Shown here: positions 11,268 through 21,113 of the stretch, piece by piece
Numbering within the stretch: the first letter of the stretch is position 1
Layout: every line of letters begins with the position of its first letter
The notes under the pieces: generated by a model
Seen by the model: the letters and a program-made list of their open reading frames with translations, nothing else
Database searches by the model: none
Told to the model about the DNA's origin: nothing
Program-made: the position numbers and the translations under genes
From: Phragmites australis
Taxonomy: Eukaryota; Streptophyta; Magnoliopsida; Poales; Poaceae
Reading direction: 5' to 3'
Length of the DNA: 64,000 nt
NCBI RefSeq assembly: GCF_958298935.1
Contig: NC_084924.1
Span: 14,605,819-14,669,818, forward strand

Positions 11268-11594
11268 CATAGACGGTTTAAAAAAACTCCGTCTGTGACA
11301 CTTTATACAGACAAGTTTCAATAAAAATCATATGTGACTCTTACTACTCACAGATGGAATTTTAAAAATCTGTCTGTGATCCTTACTACTTATAGATGAT
11401 TTTCCAGAAAATGTATCTATGTATATCTCTATTATAGACGGAGTTGTAACTGTCTGTAACAAAGTCGATATCACAAATACTATTGCAAAGACAAAACCTA
11501 TAACCGTCTATGATAGGGTTTAAAATCCGTTTGTACTAACCTGTTCCAAGTAGTGTCTGTCTGTATCCGATCCGATTACACCCCTACTTAAGTA

Positions 11595-12690
11595 TTTCAT
11601 ATATAGGACATAAACATGCATGTATTTTGGTACATATACATGCATGTACTCAAGTATTTCGACGCATGCGGGAGCAGTTAGAACAAAATTGTAGGAAAAT
11701 TGGTGCACTACCCCACCAGACGCTCACAAATTTCCAACGTTGTCATGTTCCTCTGCAAAGAAAAGAATCTCCTGACCACTATGCAAAATTTCCTTTGCAA
11801 CGGTTCAAATTTCAAAACCTATCAACCGAGGAATCACTTCTCCCATTCTTTCAATAGATTGGGACAATATTTCTCGATTGAACTAGAATTCCTACTCAGA
11901 TGGAATACCTACTCGGGAGCTTACGCAATCACCCGAGGGTATTTAAAATCCTGACTAGATGACCTGGAGACTTCTGGATGCCCGACTAGACGTAAATCCT
12001 ATATGGAGACCTGAGTTATCACTCGAAGAAAACTGCCAATCAGAATTAATGTTTCTCTTTGTTGGGCTAAGTGTTTGATCCGTCATAGCCTCATTGCACG
12101 TACTGATGAGGGATTTAATGATGGATAGTACAAAATTGCCATATACAACTATTATATATGTATATAGATCCCATAGGGTTTTTGGTATTCTCAGAGCATA
12201 CGTCCGTGCCTGGGAAAGACATCTTTAGACGTATGGAAACTGCCCACATGTATCGAGGTATCCTATAAACAAATTAGTCTATCTCTAAGGATAACAAAAT
12301 CATACTCTAAAAGGAATCCGGAGGCTACACAATAGCACCCTTATATATACAGAGTTAGAGGACCCTGCGGAGGATGAGCAAGCCAGAAGCAATTCAAGAA
12401 AAACAGAGGTCACCAGTGCTCCATGAGCCACAAGCCTTTTGTAATCACGATCTACATCAACATCTCTCTAAGGTCAAACACAAGGAGCCCCCGACTAGGT
12501 TTATATCCCATCTAGACTAGCCAAGACCTCCTTGTAATATGTCTTAAAGATCAATACAAGAACTCATGATGTAAGGATATTATCTTTCAGGAGACATGAA
12601 CCTATATAAATCTCTATCTTTCGATACATGATTCAATAGAAGGGAGTATACCTACTTTATTCACATATTCGTAAGATCGGTGATTTACTA
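11595..12690 (+). repeat. LTR-like fragment, plus orientation
   Basis: From about 11970 the text resembles the LTRs of the antisense-gene gypsy group. There is a TATA-like ttatatatac near 12342, a transcribed-leader-like stretch (gcaagccagaagcaattcaa), and near 12535-12590 cttgtaatatgtcttaaaga followed by atacaagaactcatgatgtaagga, which parallels the end of the LTR at 36601-37205. Neither end was located. 11595-11960 is of unknown origin. Confidence 0.35.
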
Positions 12691-12699
12691 ATCGTCGAC

Positions 12700-13924
12700 A
12701 AGTCCTTACATGGCCGGGGCAAGCATCTCCAATAGCATGAATTGCTCTGAAAAGGCACCCTCGCCTGAGGACTACCTTACCCCCGCCAAAGCAAGTTTTT
12801 ATTATTTTCACCACACCACCCCACCCCACCGTTCCCAATCACACGCCAACAAGCACCACACCTCATTATACACGTTTGTAATTTCATGAAAGATAATAGA
12901 TATTGATCGAGTGTAATCATCTCCGAAGAGAGAAGTAACCATCCTAAGCATACTAGTTGACAAAGCATCATCCAACATTATTAGAACTAATGATGGAGAA
13001 TAGGTAGAGCTATCATGGAACATGGTAGGCGAGTACTCAAGGCATGGCATAGCAAGATAGTTCATAATGATATCAAGTATTTGAATTAAAACTATTACAG
13101 AGCATGCATTAGTATGTCAAGTTTTAAATTTGATATTTTAATTTATGAAACATAGGTTTGACATGACCAAGGAATCAGGACTTGCCTTCTTCAAAGTCCT
13201 CCTGCCCTTCCTTGTTTTCTGGGTCTTCGGATTCCTCCACAAGCTCGTCTTCTACAAAACGCAATTAATAACAATAAACGAACCTAAGCTAAGAAATAAC
13301 CAAATTAACACCAAAAGGGAGACCAAATGAACACCCTAGTAACTACAAAACTAGGACGGGAAGATAGGACATAGTTTTAAATGAATTTAGTTGAAAGAAT
13401 TAACAAAATCAGAGTTCAAATAGTGAAGTAACGTTTCTAAAATATCGATCGGGAAATTAAATAAGAAAAGGAAAGGAAGGAATATTCCTAGAATATTTTC
13501 TGTATTTAATTTAATTCTGGAAATGGGAAAAGTGGCGTTAGACTGATAGGTGGGACTGGGTCAACAATCAAAGGTCTCATTGATAGATGGGTTCCACTGA
13601 CTGGTCAAAGTCAACTATCAGAGGTCAGAGTTGGACTAGGTCACACATGGGCTGAAACAATGCTGGGCTTGGTTTGGATTCATGGGATAGACTGGGCCAT
13701 AATAGGTTATACGGCTTCCGTTAGATGGGCATGATTGGGTCTAAATTTTAATTGGGCTGAAAAAGAATTAAAGAATTAAAGCCCACGGCCATAGATCCGG
13801 ATGGTTCGGCTCGTCGATCAGATTTCAGCCCATTTGACTAATCTTCCATCCATTGTGAATAAGGTCCGTGGGCCTCAACGGATTCTCATCGAAAGGCCGA
13901 AGCAGTGCCAAATTGCCACCGGAG
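12700..13924 (-). repeat. Fragment of a long gypsy LTR, minus orientation
   Basis: The sequence at 13140-13275 (acataggtttgacatgacca, then ggacttgccttcttcaaag) matches the pattern seen inside the LTR at 8725-8830, and 13520-13800 has the gactgg/ggtcaa-rich stretch typical of the same LTRs. It is truncated on the right where copia RT sequence begins at about 13925, and no CA/TG end was found on the left. Confidence 0.45.
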
Positions 13925-15133
13925 ATGGCAACGCCAAGTGACAGTCCTTCGAATCATGTATCTGCAGGCAAGCCTGCTGAACAGCGTGTGCAAGATTGGA
14001 GCGTGTGATGGTCAAGTACTGAAGTGCTCCCGCAAGGCTTCTATACTCAAAACTGTCGTCGGCGGGTTTGCCGGAATCCGCAGCGAGTTTGGGCTTGGTG
14101 TCGACTGGTGTGGGCGCCGGCTTGCAAGCCGTTATTCCTGCGCATTCCAAGAGCTCCGTTGCATAGGTGTGCTGTGAGAGGAAGAAGCCCTTGGTGCTGC
14201 GCGTCATGCTGATGCTGAGTATGTAATGAAGAGGACCGAGGTCCTTCATTGAGAACTCAGACTGCAGAGCGTGGACAATGTCGTGCAGAAGATCGTGTGT
14301 CGATGCAGTGAACGATATCATCAACATAGAGTAGTGCTATCGTAGAGCCATGTCGTAAGGTGAAGAGAGAGGCGTCAAAGCGCTATGCAGTGAACCCAAT
14401 CGTCATGGTGAAGCTGGCAAAGCGCAGAAACCATGCGCGCGGCGCTTGCTTGAGCCCACACACAATGATTTGGAGAGGAGACACACATGGTCAGGACGAG
14501 TGTGATCGACGCGGCCGGCTGGTTGCCTGCAGTATACTTCGTCGTCCAAGTGCCCAGGTAATTAAGAATGTGTTGCGCACGTGAAGCTGGTGCACTGGCT
14601 ACTCTTGAGATGCGGTAATGGTGAGAACGGCCCGGATTGTGACGGATTTCAGTTCAGGACAGGACTAACGTCTCGGCGTTATCAACACCAGGGTGCTGAG
14701 AAAAAACCCATGTACCACCCAACACGCTTTGTACCTCTCGAGAGTCAAGAGTGCCATCAGCCCTAGTCTTGTGTTTGAAAACTCACTTGCCACTGACCAC
14801 GTTGGCATGCTTTGGCCCAGGAACGAACTGCCAAGTTTTGTTCTATGATCGATCATCAAATTCTTCTTGCATTGCAGCATGCCAGTGAGGATCGCGGAGC
14901 ACAGAATGCAGGGAAGTGGGGATGGGCGAGATGACAGCGGTTCTGGCAACGTTGGCGTAACGGGGATTAGGTTTGAAAACCCCAGCACGCCCGATAGTCC
15001 TTTCTGTTTTAAGTTGAGGAGCGCATGAACCGGGGCTGGCTGTTGAGAGCATGGAAGGTGGATCTGGATGTGGTGGTGTCGGTGTGTGGAGAGCGCATGA
15101 ACCGGGCGTGGCGTGCGCACGAACCGGGTGCAT
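13925..15133 (-). pseudogene. Copia reverse transcriptase, truncated and frameshifted
   Basis: The N-terminal RT block is at 14843-14900 (DPHWHAAMQEEFDD followed by a stop, then NKTWQFVPGPKHANVV in the next frame). The catalytic region is at 14290-14327, where the usual YVDD box is degraded to LMISFTAS just downstream of its position. The C-terminal part at 13925-14280 is well preserved (HDLLHDIVHALQSEFSMKDL, GPLHYILSISMTRSTKGFFL, SLAGALQYLTITR). After AVQQACLQIHD and HLAL the reading departs into unrelated sequence, marking the truncation. It would have copied element RNA into DNA; it cannot function now. Confidence 0.85.
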
Positions 15134-15160
15134 CGCGGAGCGCAGTGCACGGCAAGATGG

Positions 15161-15850
15161 TTAGCGTGTCGCAAGGGGGTCGTCGGGCAGATCAGACCGT
15201 GGCGTCGCATGCGGTGGCTGTTGAGCAAAAGGGAAGATGTGCTCATCAAAATAGACGTGTTGTGGGATGAAGATGCGCCTAGTTTGAAGATTGTAGCACT
15301 GATAGCCGCGGTGACCCGGCAGGTACACAAGAAGGGCACACGGAGCAGAACATGGATCGAGTTTGTGTGCCGATGTGGCTGTCAGGTTAGGGAAGCAGAG
15401 GCAGCCAAAGACTCGCAACAGGCTGTAGTCTTGAGGTGAACCATGGAGCTGCTGGTAGGGCGTGAGCGATTCCTTCGATATGCAAGGCCATCGATTGACT
15501 AGGCAGGAAGCAGTCTGCAGTGCCTCAGCCCAAAACCGATTGGGCATGAAAGGTTGCAAGAGAAGCGTGTGCATATAGTCGTTTAGAGATCTAAGAATTC
15601 TTTCGGCCTTCCTATTTTGTTGGGATGTATATTGGAAGGATAGACGTAAGAGAATGCCGTAAAGGGAGAAGAAGGCACGGAGACAGCACTATTGTCAAAC
15701 TCTTTTCCATTGTTGGATTGAAAACAGAGAATGGGCCGAGAAAACTGAGTGAGCACGTATGCATGGAAAGACTGGAGAACTACAGGCACTTCATATTTGG
15801 TGTGCATTGGAAAAGTACATACAAAATGCGTGAAATTGTCCAAGATGGTA
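15161..15850 (-). pseudogene. Copia integrase, broken
   Basis: Two pieces: 15583-15843 reads DNFTHFVCTFPMHTKYEVPV and FSRPILCFQSNNGKEFDNS, and 15161-15574 reads LLQPFMPNRFWAEALQTASC and LLRVFGCLCFPNLTATSAHK. In copia integrases the second catalytic Asp lies in a QTDNGxEF box; here the box is QSNNGKEF, so the Asp is replaced by Asn. A frameshift near 15580 separates the pieces. The domain once joined element DNA to the genome. Position between protease and RT is as expected for copia. Confidence 0.85.
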
Positions 15851-16030
15851 AGTAGTATTGATAACTAGAGATGCTAAGTACCGGTGAAGTCCACACATCA
15901 CATTGTAATAATTGAAAAGGAAATTGAGTGTTGGAACAGGAAAGGGGAAATGGTAACCGAGTGTGATTGCCTAAACGACATGCCCGATAAGTGCTCGGTG
16001 CAGATTTATTACAATTGAAATCAATGGAAC

Positions 16031-16480
16031 CTAAGACCTTACGAAAGGAATCTTGATCCGGATTACCAAGGTGTCGATGCCAAGTTTCTGTAGATGCGAT
16101 GACCAGAGCATGAACTCCTGCAGCAGATCTGCAACCCAGGGGTAAAGCTCTCTAGAGCTGTTACATTGGAGCATCACCTCCTTGGTTTGCAGGTCCTTTA
16201 CAGAAAAGCCATGATGAACAAATTCCACAGATATAGAGTTATCATGGGTGAGAGCTCGAACAGATAGCAAGTTCTTAAGGATGTGTGGTGCAAGAAGTAC
16301 ATTACACAAATGCAGTAGTGGACGGGAATTGTGGTGGTGCCCGTGTGAGTGATGGGCAGTGAGGCGCCATTACCAATGATAATGTGAGACGGAGAATGGA
16401 AGGGAGAGATGGAAGAGAGATTACCATTGACAGAAGACATGTGTGATGATGCGCCCGTGTCGAGATACTAGTCGGCGGCA
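16031..16480 (-). pseudogene. Copia protease and pre-integrase region
   Basis: The minus strand shows the aspartic protease box DTGASSHMSS at about 16430-16462, followed by IIIGNGASLPITHTG; a frameshift leads into LLAPHILKNLLSVRALTHDN and the VEFVHHGFSVKDLQTKEVML segment that precedes integrase. In copia elements this protease cuts the polyprotein. A stop lies just upstream of DTGAS at about 16469. Family identity is clear from the motif order; function is lost. Confidence 0.8.
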
Positions 16481-16523
16481 CCTGTTGTGGATGGCTAAAG
16501 AGCCATATTGTTGAGCACCTGGA

Positions 16524-17640
16524 TCAGAGAGGTTTGATCCCAACTTGGTGGCATTGTTGTGGTCGGAGGACCATCGGAGCCGAGGCAGAATTGAGGGCTT
16601 GTGGTGGTGGAACGCCTGGACGAGCATTGACTCTTGCACCGGGACGCACTGGCACGCAAGCCAGTGGCCAAACCTGAAATAGACCTGACGACGGGTTGGG
16701 CCCGGGTGAGAATGCAGGAGGGGGTGGCGCAGATGAACGCCCCTTGTTGGATGAGGAGGCATGGCCACCTCTAGGTTTCTTCTTGTTTTTTGGCTGCTTG
16801 CCACCAAAGGATGAGGAGGCAGAGTTAGAGGTCGAATGAGATCCATTAGAAAGCGCCTGCACAGAGTGCACAACGAGGCTGAAGTAGGAAGATGCGCCAC
16901 CACAACTAGGAGCGGAGACATGGGATGGCACTTGCACCATGTATGCCATGGCAATACAGGCCGTTAGGTTTGCGCAAGGCGATGTTCTTCCAGCAGAAGG
17001 TAGGAGCACTTCTAGAGGAAGGTGGGGAAGACCAATTGCATTGTTAGGACGGGGATGGTGTGGTGGAAGCGCAGATTGAGGCCACACGGAGGAGGTTGTG
17101 GATGAGATCTCCCTGTCTTGCACTGGAGAGCCGAGGTCGTGGAGGTTGTCAACAAGAGACTTCAGCCTAGTGCAGTAGGCGAGCATCGTCATATCTACCT
17201 GATAGATATTGCGGAACTCGATGATGATGTACACCGAGTGTACCTAATTGTTGTCGTGAAACAAGGACTTGATCGTCTGCCACATGGAGTAGGCAGTGTT
17301 GTCCTTGCTCTGCATGATCTACTAGATTTCGATAGAGACAGTGAAGTAGAATCAGGAGACAATCTAGAAGTCATTCTATACCCAATCAGAGTCGCCACAC
17401 ACTGAGGAGCCTTCGATGTGATCAGCAAGAACAAACTTGCGGAATATAACTGAAAGAACTGACACCACATCCAGTAGTTGGACCCGTTAAGATCCAAAAT
17501 GATATGCATACGAGATTTGATATCGATTAACGGGATCTGAGAGGCAGGCGGGGATTGGTGGCCACTTGAGCACCAAGAGGAGGAGGAGAGCCGACCTCGG
17601 AACCGGAGGAGGATGAAGAGGCGCTCATGGTGGGGGTAGG
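16524..17640 (-). pseudogene. Copia gag, frameshifted
   Basis: The start is MSASSSSSGSEVGSPPPLGA at about 17612-17628 with the primer site some 35 bases upstream. The capsid part LDLNGSNYWMWCQFFQLYSA (17400-17500) corresponds to the LNGxNYxxW motif of copia gag. After a frameshift in 17195-17234 the frame continues with YQVDMTMLAYCTRLKSLVDN and then a Pro/Ser-rich tail with GGKQPKNKKKPRGGHASSSN. No intact zinc knuckle was seen. Gag would form the particle around element RNA. Confidence 0.75.
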
Positions 17641-17673
17641 GCAGCGGAAGAGAGGATTAGGATCTAATGGTGA

Positions 17674-17682
17674 CTGATACCA
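17674..17682 (-). other. Copia primer binding site
   Basis: The minus strand reads TGGTATCAG immediately inside the LTR, matching the first nine bases of the initiator tRNA-Met site used by most plant copia elements. Confidence 0.8.
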
Positions 17683-17931
17683 TGTAGAAAGGTAGAGAGA
17701 CAATGGATGCAATTCTAAATTGTTTTGATCACAGTGGTGCTGTTAATATACATGACAAGAGGCTAATAACGACCTCAACTAATCAAGTGCTAGCTTGGTC
17801 AGCTACAAACAAGGATCACGAGCAAGGGAGTAGGAGAGCACGAACTGCCTGCCTGTACACACGTCAGTTTTTTTATCATTTGTGACGGTTGGAGAAGCCC
17901 CGTCACCGAAAATGGTATTAACTTTCCAACA
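17683..17931 (-). repeat. Copia 5' LTR, 249 bp
   Basis: On the minus strand it runs from TGTTGGAAAGTTAATACC (17931 leftwards) to ACCTTTCTACA at 17683, directly before the primer site. TGTTGGAAAG is a very common copia LTR start. The partner LTR is absent from the window, so the upper end is inferred from the terminal dinucleotide and this start sequence. Confidence 0.65.
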
Positions 17932-18575
17932 GGGGAAAACTAATCTAGGGTAGTGATGACCGTGTCAACGGATGGTTAGCATATCTTGCGCAACCCCAGC
18001 TTCGCCATTGTACCTGTCCGAGGGTACGTTTGGGATAAATAAAGAGGATTCAATAGGAGGATATCCTAGGGTGAGAATCGACGAGAGCTCTTGGGACACT
18101 GCTTGGAGGAAGCACGCACACTGCACGGATGGAAGTTGATGCCTGCTAGATGATTTTGCACGGTCATTGTTCTTTTACCCAAAAAAAGAAAACAAAAAAG
18201 GTTAAACTTCCTCGTAGCAACAGCTCCACCTAGTTTCGTACATATCTGGACTTTGGAGCGAGCGGCATTCGCTTTTTTGTTGCTCTGAGGAAGTGACAAT
18301 TTTTTATTTGCCATCCTGTCCTACATGTATAGACTCAGGACAGTCTACATATCATCCTCAACACAATTGCCACTTCTTTAGAGTGGCAACTGAGCAATTA
18401 TCCCCTGAAGTGACCATCAATGGATCCCCCGAGTGAGAACAAGATGCCCAAGCACTGGCGTGTGTGGGTATATATATAGAAACACAACATATGCATGTCT
18501 TTGCCGCCTCCATCTTGCTAGCTTGCTAGATATAGAGTAGCTTGATCGTTTAAGTGCACGTGGGCCAGATGGATG
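17932..18575 (+). other. Low-repeat island, possible promoter side of a lost gene
   Basis: No transposon ends or recognisable coding sequence are seen. The minus frame at 18066-18314 is not recognised. The right part has a strong TATA-like site (18469-18478) followed by leader-like sequence (ctttgccgcctccatcttgc). The stretch continues on the far side of the next CACTA element. Confidence 0.35.
18469..18478 (+). promoter_or_regulatory. TATA-box-like site
   Basis: tatatatata preceded by gtgtgggt and followed about 30 bases on by a pyrimidine-rich stretch in low-repeat sequence. It looks like a plant core promoter, but no open frame follows before the CACTA insertion at 18576, so it may be inactive. 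Confidence 0.35.
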
Positions 18576-18598
18576 CACTACTACAAAATAGCACATCA

Positions 18599-18643
18599 GT
18601 GCCGGTTGAAAAATGGTTTCACTGTCGGTTTTTCAACCGGCAC
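18599..18643. repeat. Inverted repeat, 15-bp perfect arms
   Basis: Arm gtgccggttgaaaaa at 18599-18613 and its exact complement at 18629-18643 are separated by 15 bases. It is made from two facing subterminal motifs of the CACTA element. Confidence 0.9.
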
Positions 18644-18737
18644 TATTTACTCAGCACTGATACTCGACTGTATCAGTACAGGTTCACCACTCGGTACAGT
18701 TACCATTTTCAGAGAATAAAAAAAGAGAAAATTGGCA

Positions 18738-18779
18738 GTGGGAGCGTGCATCCGAGCCGACTAGGATGCACGCTCCCAC
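18738..18779. repeat. Inverted repeat, 16-bp perfect arms, 10-base loop
   Basis: Arm gtgggagcgtgcatcc at 18738-18753 and its exact complement at 18764-18779 with loop gagccgacta. The arms are GC-rich and unrelated to the subterminal motifs, unlike the hairpin at 18599-18643. Confidence 0.9.
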
Positions 18780-19769
18780 CACCACTATCGCCATCGCTCC
18801 ACCGCCGCCACTGCCGTTGTCGCTCCGCCACGTCCACTGCCATCCCTGCCACTGTGGCTCCACCGCAATGGGATGGAAATCACATGAACATGGAACTAGC
18901 GATCACAAATTGATGTGTATACCCCCACAAATTGATATTCATACAACCAACCAAACCTCTGTTAGGAATGAATCTCATTGCCTCACTACTTACATTTTGA
19001 TCTTGACTTGAACAAATTTGCAAAATTAGCATATGAATATGACTGAGAGGGGAAAAAATCCACAGAGCTCAGCTTGCACATGAACAGATCAACACGAAAA
19101 GAAAAAACAAAAATACAGATGAACCACATACTAAAAATCAGATTGAACACCACAAAAAGAGTTTGGTGAAGCAAACGGGGGGAGGAGGATCTGGCGGTGG
19201 GAGCTCCTCTGTCGATGGATCTGGCCAGAGGGAGCTCCTCGGCGGGAGACCCTTCGCCAGAGTCCGTTCAGTCGAGCAAACGGGGGGAAAGGAAATGGAG
19301 CAAGGCGGTGGGGAGGAGGGCGGTGGCTGGAGGGGAGGAAGACGGAAGGGAGGAGGCTAGAGGGGGAGGAGGCCGAAGGGGAGGCCAAGGAGATTGCGAG
19401 AGGATAAGGCCGGACTGAGTGAGGACACGAGGTGAGAGGATAAGGCAAGCCGTGACCAAGTCGAGCGGAGCGAACCAAAATTTGATTACATAGGAATTTC
19501 TGGTCTGACAGTATCTGTGCCGGTTGTGCCTAGAACCAACACTGAAAATAAACTATTAGTGTCGGTTCGTAGTTGGAATTGGCGCTGATGTATCTGTGCC
19601 AGTTCCAGCCACGAGCCGGCAATGATAGTGATTATCAGTGCTGGTTCTTAGCTCCTCGGTCCTCGTTCGCACGCGGGAGATTAACAACCAGTAATAATAC
19701 ATCTTCTGTAGCGATTACATATGAACCGATAAAAATGAAACACTACACATGATTCATTCTGTAGTAGTG

Positions 19770-19877
19770 ATACATTGATCCTATATAACTTTGCATCCCT
19801 GACCTGCTGCTTGAGGGTTAATTTTTCTTTTGTTTCGAGGAAAAGCTAGCATTCCTGATCTTGACAAGCACTTTCGA
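19770..19877. other. Low-repeat island segment
   Basis: Short stretch between two DNA transposons with a TATA-like ctatataac at 19781; no gene seen. It continues the 17932-18575 island. Confidence 0.3.
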
Positions 19878-21073
19878 CAAGGTTTTGCTTACCGACCAGA
19901 GCTCGGTTACCGAGCTCCGGCGGTAATAAAAAATTCTCGGTTACCGCGGTAACCAGACGAAATTCAAAAAAATTGAACAAAATTCATTTGATAAAATTTG
20001 AAATTTGGGGGGGAAATCGTGATTTTACCCGCTCGGTAACCGGTCGAATTGGACCAGTTATCGAGCGGTTTTTGCGATTTATCAAGCGATTTTCTCAAAT
20101 TTTTTGCATTATCGGTAACCGCTCGGTTTTGTCAGTAACCACTCAGTTTTCTCGATTTATCGAGCGGTTTTCTCGATTTTCAGTGATGTTCAACAAAAAA
20201 ACCCAAAAATTATCTCAATCTTGTAAAATCAATAACTATTCATCTGAGCTTGAAATCAAGTGAAACAAATTTTGTTGGTTTCCTTGTAATATGATCTACA
20301 TGATAAAAGTATTTATACTCATAAAAAAGTTCAAAATTTTATGTGAGAAAATGTAGTTTTTAAACCAAGTTAAATGCATATTTTACTCTTTGCTAATCCA
20401 AAAATCATGAAACTAATTTTGTCTTCTTATATGATCCTATGGCTTTTAAAAATATATGAACTCATGAATTAGTTATTGTAACATGCAGGATTATGTAAAT
20501 GTATTGCGACTAGATTAATTCATAACTGACCCATCACACCTCAAAAATTAGTGAAACCACTTTTATTAGTTTATTTATACTATTATTTACGTAGGAAAAA
20601 TAATAGTAGACATGAAAAAGTTAATTACAGTGATGTTTCTTAACATATTCACTTTATGCTTGTGAACTTTGTAAAAATCATAGAGAAATTAATAAAATTC
20701 TAAATAAAGTGAAATCAATTTTAATGTCCTCTTAAGATACGTTCTATACAAGAAAAATATGCGTTTGCATGTTAAATTTTTCTTTAACATGAGTTAATAA
20801 CTGAGCTGCACGCTTCAACTTTTTTTCATTTTTTTCAAACTTCCTCCCTATAGAATATGATGAAAACGATATTATTTTTGAAAACATTTTTCACAAAAGT
20901 TCTTAGAATTGTGTCTAGTTTTTTAAAGATTTTTTTGAATTTTTTGAATTTTTTTATTTTGTTGAATTTTTTGAATTCAAATTCGGTTACCGTTCGGTTT
21001 TTGAAACTGAGCCGAACCGAGACGGCCAGTTATCGCGATTTTTTATCAGGAACCGTCGGTTTTTGGAACCCTG
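19878..21073. mobile_element. Non-autonomous hAT element, 1.2 kb
   Basis: The left end is CAAGGTTTTGCTTACCG; the right end on the minus strand from 21073 is CAGGGTTCCAAAAACCG. The flanks actttcga (19870-19877) and attttcga (21074-21081) match at 7 of 8 positions, as expected for hAT. Subterminal copies of cggttaccg/ttatcgagcgg fill the left third. The interior is AT-rich and has no transposase. Confidence 0.85.
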
Positions 21074-21113
21074 ATTTTCGATCAGGTGATGGGACTAAGG
21101 GAAGCTAGCTACC

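Larger units (their letters stand above)
2979..11555. mobile_element. Non-autonomous CACTA element nested in the hAT
   Basis: The left end is CACTACCATAGAATCAGTG at 2979. The right end on the minus strand from 11555 is CACTACTTGGAACAGG. Both ends are followed by many subterminal copies of a motif like cacagacggttt (3013-3260 and 11268-11520), a hallmark of En/Spm-like CACTA transposons. The 3 bases outside the ends (tgc and tct) do not match, so the target duplication is lost or an end is misplaced. Without the gypsy insertion (4169-10933) the element is about 1.8 kb. It lacks a recognisable transposase; it carries a 42-bp tandem repeat and a promoter-like tataaag at 3398-3404. Confidence 0.7.
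2233..11586. mobile_element. Non-autonomous hAT element (outer host of the nest)
   Basis: The left end begins TAGGGGTGTAAATGGGATGG at 2233. The right end, read on the minus strand from 11586, begins TAGGGGTGTAATCGGATCGG; about 17 of the first 22 bases match. The flanks are ctcatgta (2225-2232) and cttaagta (11587-11594), an 8-bp duplication with 6 of 8 matching, the length expected for hAT. After removing the nested CACTA (2979-11555) the element would be only about 780 bp. Its interior carries recurring ggatatc-type motifs around 2320-2430, common in hAT subterminal regions. No transposase is seen. The call is firm on ends and moderate on superfamily. Confidence 0.7.
13925..17931 (-). mobile_element. 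Ty1/copia element, 3' truncated, minus strand
   Basis: Reading leftwards from 17931 the order is 5' LTR, primer binding site, gag, protease, integrase, RT, which is the copia order (integrase before RT). RT stops abruptly at about 13925, and the rest of RT, RNase H and the 3' LTR are missing. Every domain has stops or frameshifts. The RT text (CKPAPTPVDTKPKLAADSG, SLAGALQYLT) resembles the Ale/Retrofit-type grass copia elements; the lineage is a judgement from memory. Confidence 0.85.
18576..19769. mobile_element. Non-autonomous CACTA element, 1.2 kb
   Basis: Ends are CACTACTACAAAATAG at 18576 and, on the minus strand from 19769, CACTACTACAGAATG. The flanks are atg and ata, a 2-of-3 match to a CACTA target duplication. 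Subterminal copies of gtgccggtt recur at both ends (for example 18599 and 19517). Two perfect hairpins lie near the left end. The Pro/Ser-rich minus frame at 19131-19478 could be a captured host exon or simply GC-rich filler; it is not recognised. No transposase. Confidence 0.8.

Noticed and set aside
2976..11558. Three-base target duplication for the outer CACTA
   Set aside because: The flanking triplets tgc and tct do not match, so no duplication is claimed.
19131..19478. Pro/Ser-rich minus-strand protein in the CACTA at 18576
   Set aside because: No recognisable domain; low-complexity composition and overlapping frames on the other strand make a gene unlikely.
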